From an uncultured Prevotellaceae bacterium (GTDB lineage Bacteria; Bacteroidota; Bacteroidia; Bacteroidales; Bacteroidaceae), in the NCBI GenBank assembly GCA_900319385.1, contig ONOG01000021.1, positions 1-54,166 of the forward strand: a stretch of DNA of 54,166 bases, written 5' to 3'. Shown piece by piece: positions 7,631-15,701 of this stretch. Numbering within the stretch: the first letter of the stretch is position 1; each line of letters opens with the position of its first letter. Under the pieces are notes generated by a model that was not told where the DNA came from, ran no database searches, and worked only from the letters and a program-made list of their open reading frames with translations. The translations under genes were made by a program, and so were the position numbers.

Positions 7631-7665
7631 TCGTAATTCTTGTTTCGTCGCAGAGTGGGACGATG

Positions 7666-7977
7666 TTATCTCAGATATACTTTGCGTACGACTTTGCCGA
7701 CCTTCAAGATGTAACACCCTTTGGCAAGGTGATTGAGGTTGACCGTCACGTCGTTGGATTCGATGTGAAAGTTAGCAATTTTCACTCCGGCCATGTTGTA
7801 AATTTCAAGAACCTGCTTTTCAGCGTTCTTGATGTGAACCGTTGCATCGTTGACACTGATGGTCACGGCATTCAGTTCCTGTTCAACAGGCGTACGCTGT
7901 ATATCTTGCGCCTTCATGTCGAGCGGAGCTGCGAGCAAAAAGGCTGACAATGCGATTGAAAGTACTGTTTTTATCAT
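7666..7977 (-). CDS. Mini-protein: signal peptide plus T9SS C-terminal sorting domain
   Basis: The 103 residues consist of a signal peptide (MIKTVLSIALSAFLLAAPLDMKA), about 12 linker residues, and then a complete type-A T9SS (Por secretion) C-terminal domain: VEIYNMAG-like LEIYNMAGVKIANF, then LNHLAKGCYILKVGKVVRKVYL at the end. This domain normally sits at the C terminus of large secreted proteins and directs them across the outer membrane. Here there is no cargo. The gene has its own strong promoter (8012-8043) and terminator, so it is a real unit and not a gene fragment. It may occupy or tune the secretion machinery, or be a small surface protein; both are guesses. Confidence 0.85.
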   Translation of the reverse strand: MIKTVLSIALSAFLLAAPLDMKAQDIQRTPVEQELNAVTISVNDATVHIKNAEKQVLEIYNMAGVKIANFHIESNDVTVNLNHLAKGCYILKVGKVVRKVYLR

Positions 7978-8011
7978 AGGCGTAGATTTTACACTTTTAT
8001 ACTTTTCGTCG

Positions 8012-8043
8012 CAAAGTTAACATTTGTATTTTGTTTGTGCAAA
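8012..8043 (-). promoter_or_regulatory. Promoter of the T9SS-domain mini-gene
   Basis: On the minus strand TTTG (8043-8040), 20 bp, then TAACTTTG (8019-8012) matches the Bacteroidetes consensus at both boxes. The start codon is at 7977, about 30 nt past the expected transcription start. Confidence 0.85.
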
Positions 8044-8086
8044 TATTTTTAGGAAAAAAGTTCAAAAAAATGCAATTTTTCTGTTT

Positions 8087-9001
8087 TTAGAGCGTTAGCG
8101 TGAGGTTTTCATGTGCCAAAATCGTATTTGGAAATACACTTTTCGCCTCTTCGAGCAGACAGGTCTCGTCGTCGTATCGTGACGAAAAGTGTCCGATAAC
8201 GAGTTGGTGGGCATGTGCCATCTGAGCAATCTGAGCAGCTTGGCGAGCAGTGGAATGATACACCTTGTCGCAGAGTTCTGCTTCAGATTCAGCAAACGTA
8301 GCTTCGTGGTAGAGTAGGGTGGCATCTTCCAATAAGGGAGCGATGTCGGGCTTGAAAGCAGTGTCTGAGCAATAAGCGTAGGAGCGCGGCGCTTCGCGGG
8401 CAATAGTCAGTTCTGCATTGGGAATCCTGCGCCCATCCTCGGCGACGAAGTCTGCTCCAGCCTTGATGTTGTTAATCTGCCAGAGTGGAATGTTGTATAG
8501 TTCAATGGCTTCGCGTCGGATGTGTGGCAACAAAGGCTTCTCCTTGAACAGATAGCCGCAGCAGCGGATGCGGTGTTTCAAGGGAATAGTATAAATGCTC
8601 ACACTGCGGTCGTCGTAGATGAGCTGGTGCTGGTGTGTGTCAACAGGATGGAAAACGACTTCGAACTGCATACCGTTGCAGAAATAGTCGAGCATCGGAC
8701 GGAACACCGTTTCGATGTCTTCAGGTCCATAGATGTGGAGTGGGGCAGTTCGACCGAGTAGGCCTTGTGTCGAAATCAAGCCAGGAAGTCCAAAGCAGTG
8801 GTCGCCGTGAAGATGGGAGATAAACACCGTTTGCAGCCGGTTCAACGAGATATGGTTTCGCCGTAGATGTACTTGTGTACCCTCGGCACAATCAATGAGA
8901 AACAATTTCTCGCGGATGTTTACAATCTGCGCACTACCGTTGTGACGAGTTGTGGGTAGTGCACTTCCGCATCCGAGTATGGTGACCGTGAACTTTTCCA
9001 T
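8087..9001 (-). CDS. rnz: Ribonuclease Z
   Basis: This metallo-beta-lactamase-fold endonuclease removes 3' trailers from tRNA precursors. The tRNAs in this window lack encoded CCA, so such trimming is needed here. From the ATG at 9001 the protein has 304 residues, the usual short RNase Z length. MEKFTVTILGCGSALPT is the standard N terminus; an upstream ATG at 9040 would add 13 unlikely residues. The metal motif SHLHGDH has His63, His65, Asp67 and His68. Later ligands are in SYCSDTAF-like YAYCSDTAF, LYHEATF and VIGHFSSRY. It is followed by the T9SS mini-gene. Confidence 0.95.
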   Translation of the reverse strand: MEKFTVTILGCGSALPTTRHNGSAQIVNIREKLFLIDCAEGTQVHLRRNHISLNRLQTVFISHLHGDHCFGLPGLISTQGLLGRTAPLHIYGPEDIETVFRPMLDYFCNGMQFEVVFHPVDTHQHQLIYDDRSVSIYTIPLKHRIRCCGYLFKEKPLLPHIRREAIELYNIPLWQINNIKAGADFVAEDGRRIPNAELTIAREAPRSYAYCSDTAFKPDIAPLLEDATLLYHEATFAESEAELCDKVYHSTARQAAQIAQMAHAHQLVIGHFSSRYDDETCLLEEAKSVFPNTILAHENLTLTL

Positions 9002-9047
9002 GCTATTATATATATAATAAGGTGTAATTTGAGTTGACAAAAAAAAT

Positions 9048-9182
9048 TAAAAATTAAAAATTAAAAATTAAAAATTGCCTGCGGGAGGGCAACACTCCCT
9101 CAAACTCCATTTCCTCAGCCCTCTGAGGGCAGAGAAGAGGAGTCCAAACCGGCAGGCTTTTAATTTTTAATTTTTAATTATT
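9048..9182. repeat. Heptad-flanked inverted repeat (AATTTTT / GCCTGC)
   Basis: The left arm carries tandem AAAAATT units ending in GCCTGC; the right arm (9148-9182) starts GCAGGC and continues as TTTTAATTTTTAATTTTTAATT. Between them is a nested C/G-rich palindrome (CTCCCTCAAACTCC...GAGGAGTCC). As RNA it would make one long hairpin. It is of the type that recurs between genes here, and no coding capacity is visible. Confidence 0.6.
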
Positions 9183-9221
9183 AGTTTTCACTTTTCACTT
9201 TTCACTTAATTGTGTTTTGAA

Positions 9222-9321
9222 GACAACTTTCGACAACTTTGGACAACATGGGACAACGATTGCGTACTGTGTGTGACTATATGGTTGTTGTCCTTGGTTG
9301 TCATGTGTTGTCTTGGTTGTC
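9222..9321. repeat. Inverted array of GACAAC/GTTGTC on a 10-bp pitch
   Basis: GACAAC starts at 9222, 9232, 9242 and 9252, exactly one helical turn apart. The complement GTTGTC starts at 9287, 9297, 9307 and 9316. The two halves can pair over about 40 bp with small mismatches. They lie between rpsA (3' end at 9472) and rnz (5' end at 9001), both on the minus strand. Function unknown. Confidence 0.75.
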
Positions 9322-9390
9322 TTGTGGGGATCACTTTTCACTACCATTTCGGTGGAACCGCCGAAATGGTCACGCCAAAGAAAGAGAGTT

Positions 9391-9448
9391 AGGAAAAAGA
9401 TAAAACGGACAACTGATGTCGCTCTTGCGAGCATCAATCAGTTGTCCG
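9391..9448 (-). terminator. rpsA terminator
   Basis: CGGACAACTGATG (9406-9418) pairs with CATC..CAGTTGTCCG (9432-9448), with an inner GCTC/GAGC stem, and on the minus strand is followed by TTTTATCTTTTTCC. It starts 23 nt after the rpsA stop. The GACAAC string also occurs in the adjacent decamer array. Confidence 0.8.
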
Positions 9449-9471
9449 TGCGTACGAGGATGGGAGTCAGA

Positions 9472-11271
9472 TTACTTCTGCTCAGCCTCCATGCTGGCCT
9501 TCAGTTCAGCCAGGGCGTCGATGTCGCCGAGAGTGGTGCTGGCAGCCTTGTTCTGGATAACAGGCGTAGCGGGCTCCTTCTCCTTGCGGCTGGCCTTCTT
9601 CTCGGCAGCAGCAGCCTTCTTGGCGGCGCGAGCTTCGGCACGTGCAACATCTTCGAAGATGCGGCTGTGGCTGAGGATGATGCGCTTGGCGTCCTTGTTG
9701 AACTCAATCACCTTGAATTCGAGTTCTTCGCCCAGCTGAGCCTGACTACCGTCCTCCTTCACCAAGTGCTTCGGTGTGGCAAAGCCTTCGACACCATGCT
9801 CCAGCTGAATCACGGCACCCTTGTCGAGCACTTCGATAATCTTGCCGGTATGAACACTGTCCTGAGTGAAGATAGTCTCGAAATTGTTCCAGGGGTTCTC
9901 CTCCAGCTGTTTGTGACCGAGAGAGAGACGACGGTTCTCCTTGTCGATGTCGAGCACCTGAACCTCGATGGGAGCGCCAATCTGAGTAAACTCAGAGGGG
10001 TGCTTGATTTTCTTCGTCCAGCTGAGGTCGCTGATATGAATCAGACCGTCAACACCCTCCTCAATTTCCACAAACACGCCGAAGTTGGTGAAGTTGCGCA
10101 CCTTGGCAGTGTGCTGGCTACCTACGGGGTACTTCTCTTCAATCTTCTCCCAAGGATCCTCCTTCAGCTGCTTGATGCCCAGGCTCATCTTGCGCTCCTC
10201 GCGGTCGAGCGTCAGGATGACAGCGTCAACCTCGTCACCCACCTTCAGGAAGTCCTGAGCCGAGTGCAGGTGAGCACTCCACGACATTTCGCTCACGTGG
10301 ATCAGGCCTTCTACGCCCGGAGCGATTTCGACGAATGCACCATAGTCGGCCATGACGACCACCTTGCCATGCACCTTGTCGCCCACCTTGAGATCCTGGT
10401 CGAGCGCATCCCAAGGATGGGGAGTGAGCTGCTTCAAGCCAAGGGCGATGCGCTTCTTCTCGTCGTCGAAGTCGAGGATAACGACGTTGAGCTTCTGATC
10501 GAGTTCGACCACCTCCTTCGGGTCGCTGACACGTCCCCAAGACAGGTCGGTGATATGGATGAGACCGTCCACGCCACCGAGGTCGATGAACACACCATAC
10601 GACGTGATGTTCTTAACCGTACCTTCGAGGATCTGGCCCTTCTCAAGACGGCTGATGATTTCCTTCTTCTGAGCCTCAAGCTCAGCCTCGATGAGCGCCT
10701 TGTGGCTGACAACGACATTGCGGAACTCCTGGTTGATCTTGACAATCTTGAATTCCATCGTCTTGCCCACGAACGTATCGTAGTCGCGGATAGGCTTTAC
10801 GTCAATCTGGCTGCCAGGCAGGAAAGCCTCCGTGCCCAGTACATCGACAATCATGCCACCCTTTGTGCGGCACTTCACGAAGCCCTTGACGATTTCGTCC
10901 TTTTCCATCGCTTCGTTCACACGCTCCCACGAACGGGCAGCACGAGCCTGCTTGTGTGAAAGCACAAGCTGACCCTTCTTGTCCTCCTGATTCTCGATCA
11001 GCACCTCCACGGTGTCGCCCACCTTCAGGTCGGGATTGTAACGGAACTCGCTCTTCGAGATGACACCTTCGCTCTTGTAGCCGATGTTCACGACTACCTC
11101 GCGGTCGTTGATGCTGGTGACGACACCGTCCACCACATCATTGTCGGCAACTTTGTTCAGCGTTGCCTCGTAGGCCTTGGCGGCCTCAGCCTTTTCGGCT
11201 GCCGAGAAACCTTCGTTTTCGAACGCTTCCCAGTCAAAGCCTTCCAGCGGTTGAATGTTTTTTGTTTCCAT
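9472..11271 (-). CDS. rpsA: 30S ribosomal protein S1
   Basis: S1 binds mRNA leaders and helps load them onto the 30S subunit, which matters in a genome with few Shine-Dalgarno sequences. The 599 residues contain six S1/OB repeats, starting near residues 44, 125, 212, 297, 385 and 470. The clearest are VKNITSYGVFIDLGGVDGLI, HGKVVVMADYGAFVEIAPGVEG and AKVRNFTNFGVFVEIEEGVDG. A basic Ala/Lys/Arg-rich tail of about 60 residues (EARAAKKAAAAEKKASRKEK) extends beyond the domains. It is longer than the 557 residues of the E. coli protein because of this tail. A strong promoter and a leader hairpin precede it. Confidence 0.97.
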   Translation of the reverse strand: METKNIQPLEGFDWEAFENEGFSAAEKAEAAKAYEATLNKVADNDVVDGVVTSINDREVVVNIGYKSEGVISKSEFRYNPDLKVGDTVEVLIENQEDKKGQLVLSHKQARAARSWERVNEAMEKDEIVKGFVKCRTKGGMIVDVLGTEAFLPGSQIDVKPIRDYDTFVGKTMEFKIVKINQEFRNVVVSHKALIEAELEAQKKEIISRLEKGQILEGTVKNITSYGVFIDLGGVDGLIHITDLSWGRVSDPKEVVELDQKLNVVILDFDDEKKRIALGLKQLTPHPWDALDQDLKVGDKVHGKVVVMADYGAFVEIAPGVEGLIHVSEMSWSAHLHSAQDFLKVGDEVDAVILTLDREERKMSLGIKQLKEDPWEKIEEKYPVGSQHTAKVRNFTNFGVFVEIEEGVDGLIHISDLSWTKKIKHPSEFTQIGAPIEVQVLDIDKENRRLSLGHKQLEENPWNNFETIFTQDSVHTGKIIEVLDKGAVIQLEHGVEGFATPKHLVKEDGSQAQLGEELEFKVIEFNKDAKRIILSHSRIFEDVARAEARAAKKAAAAEKKASRKEKEPATPVIQNKAASTTLGDIDALAELKASMEAEQK

Positions 11272-11330
11272 AAATTAAATAAGTTTTTGTAAATGGATAA
11301 TGTGAGACTTTATGTTGTAGAAACATAATA

Positions 11331-11365
11331 TTTTGTGGCAGACTGAGGAAGCGTCGGCCACAAAA
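11331..11365 (-). promoter_or_regulatory. Leader hairpin at the 5' end of rpsA mRNA
   Basis: On the minus strand TTTTGTGGC and GCCACAAAA form a perfect 9-bp stem with a 17-nt loop. The stem begins within a few nt of the predicted transcription start, so the mRNA would open with this hairpin about 60 nt ahead of the start codon. Ribosomal protein genes often bind their own product in the leader; that S1 does so here is inference. Confidence 0.55.
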
Positions 11366-11371
11366 CGGGTG

Positions 11372-11402
11372 CAAAGGTACGAATAAATCTTTAATGCACA
11401 AA
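11372..11402 (-). promoter_or_regulatory. rpsA promoter
   Basis: On the minus strand TTTG (11402-11399), 19 bp, then TACCTTTG (11379-11372) is a perfect match to the Bacteroidetes sigma consensus. The leader is about 93 nt. Confidence 0.88.
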
Positions 11403-11449
11403 ACTTTATCCGTGTTTTTCTGCTTTTCTGCCGAAATGGGATAAAAGTT

Positions 11450-11593
11450 TAGAGTTTAGGGCTGAGTGTTTAGCGTACTGACATACGCTTCCTCAAACTA
11501 AACACAAAACGCTAAATACCTAATTACACTTCACACTAATCTCTAACCTTTCAACTTTCCCAAACCTTTCGTTAAACCAAAACGTGGTTTTGG
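11450..11593. repeat. GTTTAG-type repeats and CCAAAAC/GTTTTGG hairpin
   Basis: GTTTAGAGTTTAG and TGTTTAGCG on the left face AAACTAAACAC and CGCTAAATA on the right. CCAAAAC (11577-11583) and GTTTTGG (11587-11593) form a short stem right before the plus-strand gene at 11606. No convincing -7/-33 pair for that gene was found here. Confidence 0.45.
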
Positions 11594-11605
11594 CGTCAGA
11601 GGAAT

Positions 11606-14410
11606 ATGAGACGAAATTTCCTACTTCTTATCAGTTGGCTGTTCTGCTTGACGGCCATGGCGCAACGTGCGCAGGTGAGCGGCCGCGTGCTTGACTCTGA
11701 AGAGGGCGAGGCGCTGGCTTACGCCACGGTTCAAATCATGAAAGCCGACTCGACGTCGATGGTGACGGGCGGTACGACCAACGGCCGAGGTGCGTTCGTC
11801 CTCAAGAATGTGCCTGTCGGCTCGTATGTCGTCAAGATTTCGTATATCGGCTATCATAACTTCTTCCGTCCGCTCACGGTGAAGGAAGGACAGTTGGAGG
11901 CGCTGGTGGGTACGGTGCTGCTCACTCCTTCGTCGGTGATGCTGCAGGCGGCAGTTGTCGAGGGGCAGGTGCGCCAGATTGAAATGAGGGATGACACCCT
12001 GATGTTCAACGCAAATGCGTTCAAGGTGCCGGAAGGCAGTGTGTTGGAGGACTTGATCAAGAAGTTGCCAGGCGTTGAGGTGTCGGAGGATGGAACGATA
12101 AAGGTGAACGGCAAGACGGTGTCGAAGATCTTGGTGGGTGGCAAGGAGTTTTTTGGAAATGACAAGTCGATGGCGATGAAGAATTTGCCGAGCGAGATTG
12201 TTGATAAGGTGAAGACGTATGACAAGCAAAGCGACATGGCGCGCATGACCGGCATTGACGATGGTGAGGAAGAGACGGTGATTGACCTTAGTATTAAAAA
12301 AGGTATGCAAAATGGCTGGTTTGGCCATATCGATGCCGGTGTGGGAACGAAGGAACGTTTTGCCGAACGACTGAATGTGAACCGTTTCTCCCCTGGTACG
12401 CAATACAGCTTGATCGGGAACATCGGTAATGCGGGTGGACGTGGCGGTGGCGGCGGTGTGCGCACGACGGGGCAGGGCGGCCTCACCCTGGCTCTCGACC
12501 GTGGCGACTGGGAAATTGCAGGTAACGTACGTGTCAACGGTACAAAAACCGACGCTCGTACTGCTACTTCCAGCCAGAACTTCATCTCGACCACGGCTTC
12601 GTTCTCGAACAGCAGGAACGGTAGCATCAGCAAGAACCGCAATATTCAGGGCGATTTCCGCATCGAATGGAAACCCGACTCGATGACGACCCTCAATTTC
12701 CGTCCTAATTTCTCGTTGGGTAAGAATCACTCACATTCGGATGGATTGAGTGCCACCTTCAACGACGACCCCTACGAGGACGGGAGGGTGGGCGACCCGC
12801 TGGATCAGTTTGACCTTGTGCCGGCTGCCATCAAGGTGAACCGCAACTTGACGGGTAGCCGTTCGGAGGGTGAGAACAAGGGCTTCGGCGGACGTCTGAT
12901 CGCGAACCGGAGGCTGAACCATGTGGGGCGCAACTTGTCGCTGCAACTCAACGGTTCGTACAGCAGCAGCGAGAGCCGCAGCTTCAACCTGAGTGACGTG
13001 AACTACTACCAGCAGGACCGTACTCAGCTGACGTATCGCTATCGCACCACTCCGAACACGAACCGTTCGCTGTCGGCTGGCATCAACTACACTGAGCCGC
13101 TGATTGCTAAGAAACTGTTCTTGCAGGGTTCGTATCGCATCAACTACAGCAAGCGCCGCAGTGAGGGAACGGCTTTCGATATGGGCGATGTGGATGCGCT
13201 GGTTGACAGCATCCGCAGTTATGGTGCAGGATTTCTTCCGTTCAACTACGAGCAGTATGCGGATGCTAACCTGAGCCGATATACGGAGAACGAGAACACG
13301 GTGCACAACATCGACCTGCAACTGCGATGGGTGACTACGTACATCAACATGAACGTGGGTGTGAGCGTCGAACCGCAGCACCAAAGGGTGGCTTATCAGT
13401 ATATGGGTCTCGACACGGTGGCGAGTCGCAACTTCGTACGTGTGTCGCCCACGCTCAATTTCCGCTATCGCTTCACTCGTCAGCATCAGATTCGCATCCG
13501 CTATCGCGGTAACACTCAGCAGCCGGAGATGACGTCGATGTTCAACATGACGGACAATTCGAACCCTCTGAACATCCGTCTGGGTAATCCTGACCTGAAG
13601 CCTTCGTTTACGAACAGTGTCCAGATTGACTATAACAACTATGTCTCTACTACCCTCCAAAGCTATACGGCCAACCTGAATTTTAGCACGACGTCGAACA
13701 GCATTTCGCAACGTACGGAATACAATGCCGAGACTGGCGGACGCATCACTAAGCCTGAGAATATCAACGGCAACTGGAGTGCGCGTGGAAACTTCGGCTT
13801 CAACACGCCGCTCTACAACGACAACCTTTTCCTTAACACTTCGACCAGCGTAGGGTATAACAACAATGTGGGTTATATCTTCCAGAACAACCAGACGCTC
13901 ACGAATAGGGTGCGGCAACTGACTGCTGGCGAACGACTGTCGGTCAACTACCGCAGCGACCTCTTCGACGTGACGGCTTTCGGCAACCTGAACTACAACC
14001 ACACGCGTTCGGAGCTCGTGCCGACGAACAACCGCGACACTTATGATTTCTCCTACGGTCTGTCCACCAACTGGAACTTTGCCGATCTTGGGTTAGGATT
14101 TTCGACCGACATCAGCATGTCGAGCCGTCGAGGTTACAGCGCAGCGTCGATGAACACCAACGAACTGATCTGGAATGCGCAGCTGTCCTATCGGTTCCTT
14201 GAAGGACGCAAGGCTACCATCTCGCTCCAGGCATTTGATCTCTTGCATCGTCGCAGCAATATCAGCCGAATGATTTCGGCCACCAGCCGGAGCGATACGG
14301 AGACGAACGCCATCAACTCCTACCTTATGCTCCACTTCATCTACCGTCTCAACCTGTTCGGCACTCGGGAGGCGCGACGTGAGTTGAGACGAAATGAAAG
14401 TGAAAAGTGA
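11606..14410 (+). CDS. Outer-membrane beta-barrel protein with carboxypeptidase-regulatory-like N domain
   Basis: A 934-residue protein with a signal peptide (MRRNFLLLISWLFCLTAMAQ). A CarboxypepD_reg-like beta-sandwich (about 22-105) contains GTTNGRGAFVLKNVPVGSY. A plug-like segment follows with GSVLEDLIKKLPGVEVSEDG and GGKEFFGNDKSMAMKNLPSEIVDKV. The rest is aromatic/Asn-rich barrel strands to about residue 925. This is the architecture of the OMP_b-brl_3 family of TonB-receptor-like proteins in Bacteroidetes. No SusD partner is adjacent, so substrate and energy coupling are unknown. The short basic tail (ARRELRRNESEK) runs into the GTGAAAA repeat that follows, so the end may have been extended by the repeat. 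Confidence 0.88.
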   Translation: MRRNFLLLISWLFCLTAMAQRAQVSGRVLDSEEGEALAYATVQIMKADSTSMVTGGTTNGRGAFVLKNVPVGSYVVKISYIGYHNFFRPLTVKEGQLEALVGTVLLTPSSVMLQAAVVEGQVRQIEMRDDTLMFNANAFKVPEGSVLEDLIKKLPGVEVSEDGTIKVNGKTVSKILVGGKEFFGNDKSMAMKNLPSEIVDKVKTYDKQSDMARMTGIDDGEEETVIDLSIKKGMQNGWFGHIDAGVGTKERFAERLNVNRFSPGTQYSLIGNIGNAGGRGGGGGVRTTGQGGLTLALDRGDWEIAGNVRVNGTKTDARTATSSQNFISTTASFSNSRNGSISKNRNIQGDFRIEWKPDSMTTLNFRPNFSLGKNHSHSDGLSATFNDDPYEDGRVGDPLDQFDLVPAAIKVNRNLTGSRSEGENKGFGGRLIANRRLNHVGRNLSLQLNGSYSSSESRSFNLSDVNYYQQDRTQLTYRYRTTPNTNRSLSAGINYTEPLIAKKLFLQGSYRINYSKRRSEGTAFDMGDVDALVDSIRSYGAGFLPFNYEQYADANLSRYTENENTVHNIDLQLRWVTTYINMNVGVSVEPQHQRVAYQYMGLDTVASRNFVRVSPTLNFRYRFTRQHQIRIRYRGNTQQPEMTSMFNMTDNSNPLNIRLGNPDLKPSFTNSVQIDYNNYVSTTLQSYTANLNFSTTSNSISQRTEYNAETGGRITKPENINGNWSARGNFGFNTPLYNDNLFLNTSTSVGYNNNVGYIFQNNQTLTNRVRQLTAGERLSVNYRSDLFDVTAFGNLNYNHTRSELVPTNNRDTYDFSYGLSTNWNFADLGLGFSTDISMSSRRGYSAASMNTNELIWNAQLSYRFLEGRKATISLQAFDLLHRRSNISRMISATSRSDTETNAINSYLMLHFIYRLNLFGTREARRELRRNESEK

Positions 14411-14490
14411 AAAGTTGACGAGTTGACAAGTTAACAAGTTGACGAGTTGTTACTTTTCACTTTTCACTTTTCACTTTTCACTTTTCACTC
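14396..14490. repeat. GTGAAAAG / CTTTTCAC and GTTGAC simple repeats
   Basis: Tandem GTGAAAA units at the end of the barrel gene are mirrored by a run of CTTTTCA units at 14453-14487. Between them is a run of near-10-bp units (GTTGACGA, GTTGACAA, GTTAACAA, GTTGACGA). The two ends could form a hairpin that terminates the upstream gene. Confidence 0.6.
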
Positions 14491-14529
14491 AATTTATTTT
14501 TCACTTTTAATATAAGTTTCGTATATATC

Positions 14530-14719
14530 ATCACGCAGAGGCGCAGAGTGCGCAGAGACGAATCTCATTACCCATTATAAGTTCTGCGCAGAGACGCAGC
14601 TAAGCTGCGAGGCCGCGGAGGCCTCTGCGCTCTCGCAGCTTTAGCTGCGTCTCTGCGTAGCGCAAATGTATCTATTCTGTATCATAAAACTCTGCGCTCT
14701 CTGCGCCTCTGCGTGGGAT
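14530..14719. repeat. Nested CTCTGCG palindromes between convergent genes
   Basis: The outer arms 14530-14557 and 14690-14719 are near-perfect inverted copies built on ACGCAGAGGCGCAGAG. The inner arms 14584-14611 and 14631-14663 form a second, CGCAGCTAAGCTGCG-containing stem-loop. The structure sits between a plus-strand and a minus-strand gene end and could stop transcription from both sides. Heptad A/T repeats (TTTTTAA) follow at 14742-14775. I see no gene in 14411-14801. Confidence 0.7.
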
Positions 14720-14801
14720 ATCCTAACATCCGAAACTTTAACTTTTAATTTTTAATTTTTAATTTTTAATTTTTTTGTCAACTTGTGAAAGTGAAATAAG
14801 A

Positions 14802-15551
14802 TTAAAACGTCCACTTGGCTGCAAGGGTGGGAATGACGTAGAATCGGTCGTTCCTGCCCTTGTCTGTCCATACAAAGTTGTTGGAAATCTCGAGCTCGGT
14901 TCCGAGGCTCAGGTTAATGTCCTTCATGCTGCGAAGCGTGTTGAGGTTGAACCAAAATTGTGGCTCGGACATGAGAATCCAGTTGCCTCGCACTCGCTGA
15001 TCGTACCATAGGTCGCAGAAGCCGCTGAAAGTGCAGAGTCCGTGGGCGAAGGTGATGCCCCACACCTCCGTCAACTGAAATCCGCTGTAGGCATTCTGGT
15101 AGGGTTGCTGACCACGGAAGTAGTATTTGTACATGGTCTGAAGGCTGAAGGTTCGCGAATAGTCGGCACTATGCCAGTTCCAGGCTCCTCCGAGCAGGAC
15201 GGCCTGTTGGAAACGGTTGCCGTAGGTGAGATTCTCGGGTGTAGAAACGCCTCCGTTGTACTCGATGTGGGCGGCCCATTGTTTGTTTTTTGTCAGGTTG
15301 AACTCGCGTGCAAGTTCAAGATAGGCTCCGCTCATGCCTCGGGTGTAGAAATCGAGATCGACGAAAAAGAAGGTCGATCCCCAGCGGTCGGGGTGGAACA
15401 TTTCGATTGTTGCTGTTGTACTGGGACGCTCTGTCAGGTCGTCGGCATAGAGGCTGTGGCCAAGGTCGTAATGTAACTGCACGTTGATCTGTGCCCGACC
15501 CGTCGTTGCCACAAGGAAAAACAGCAGAAAGACAGTCTGAAGTTTTCTCAT
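14802..15551 (-). CDS. DUF5020-type outer-membrane protein, Tsx-like
   Basis: A 249-residue protein with a signal peptide (MRKLQTVFLLFFLVATTGRA). It has regular beta strands rich in aromatic residues, ending in an aromatic (AAKWTF), the pattern of an outer-membrane barrel of about 12 strands. Features such as LHYDLGHSLY, RWGSTFFFVDLDFYTRG and AYLELAREFNL fit the Bacteroidetes DUF5020 family, which resembles nucleoside-specific Tsx channels. The family call is from memory of such sequences. The gene is divergent from manC and convergent with the large barrel gene. Confidence 0.72.
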   Translation of the reverse strand: MRKLQTVFLLFFLVATTGRAQINVQLHYDLGHSLYADDLTERPSTTATIEMFHPDRWGSTFFFVDLDFYTRGMSGAYLELAREFNLTKNKQWAAHIEYNGGVSTPENLTYGNRFQQAVLLGGAWNWHSADYSRTFSLQTMYKYYFRGQQPYQNAYSGFQLTEVWGITFAHGLCTFSGFCDLWYDQRVRGNWILMSEPQFWFNLNTLRSMKDINLSLGTELEISNNFVWTDKGRNDRFYVIPTLAAKWTF

Positions 15552-15653
15552 TGTTTTGTGGTTTTAATATGAAAAATGAAGTAAACGGCCGCGAAGTTAC
15601 GAATTATATCCGATAATTTTAACTTTTAACTTTTAACTTTTAACTTTTTGTCG

Positions 15654-15661
15654 TAACTTTG
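15654..15661 (+). promoter_or_regulatory. Probable manC promoter (-7 box)
   Basis: TAACTTTG lies 40 nt upstream of the manC start. The upstream 30 bp consist of an 8-bp repeat (TTTTAACT) that gives only a T-rich -33 area. A divergent weak box (TAACTTCG, minus, near 15592-15599) may serve the DUF5020-type gene. Confidence 0.5.
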
Positions 15662-15701
15662 CACATCTTTTTTCATAAAACATATAATTTTTCCCCAAGC
15701 A

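Noticed and set aside
9298..10959. 553-codon open frame opposite rpsA
   Set aside because: It is antisense to a complete, highly conserved S1 gene, lacks a domain or promoter, and reflects codon bias of the true gene.
12731..14002. 423-codon open frame opposite the large beta-barrel gene
   Set aside because: It is antisense to a clear outer-membrane protein, low in complexity (Val/Arg-rich), with no recognisable domain.
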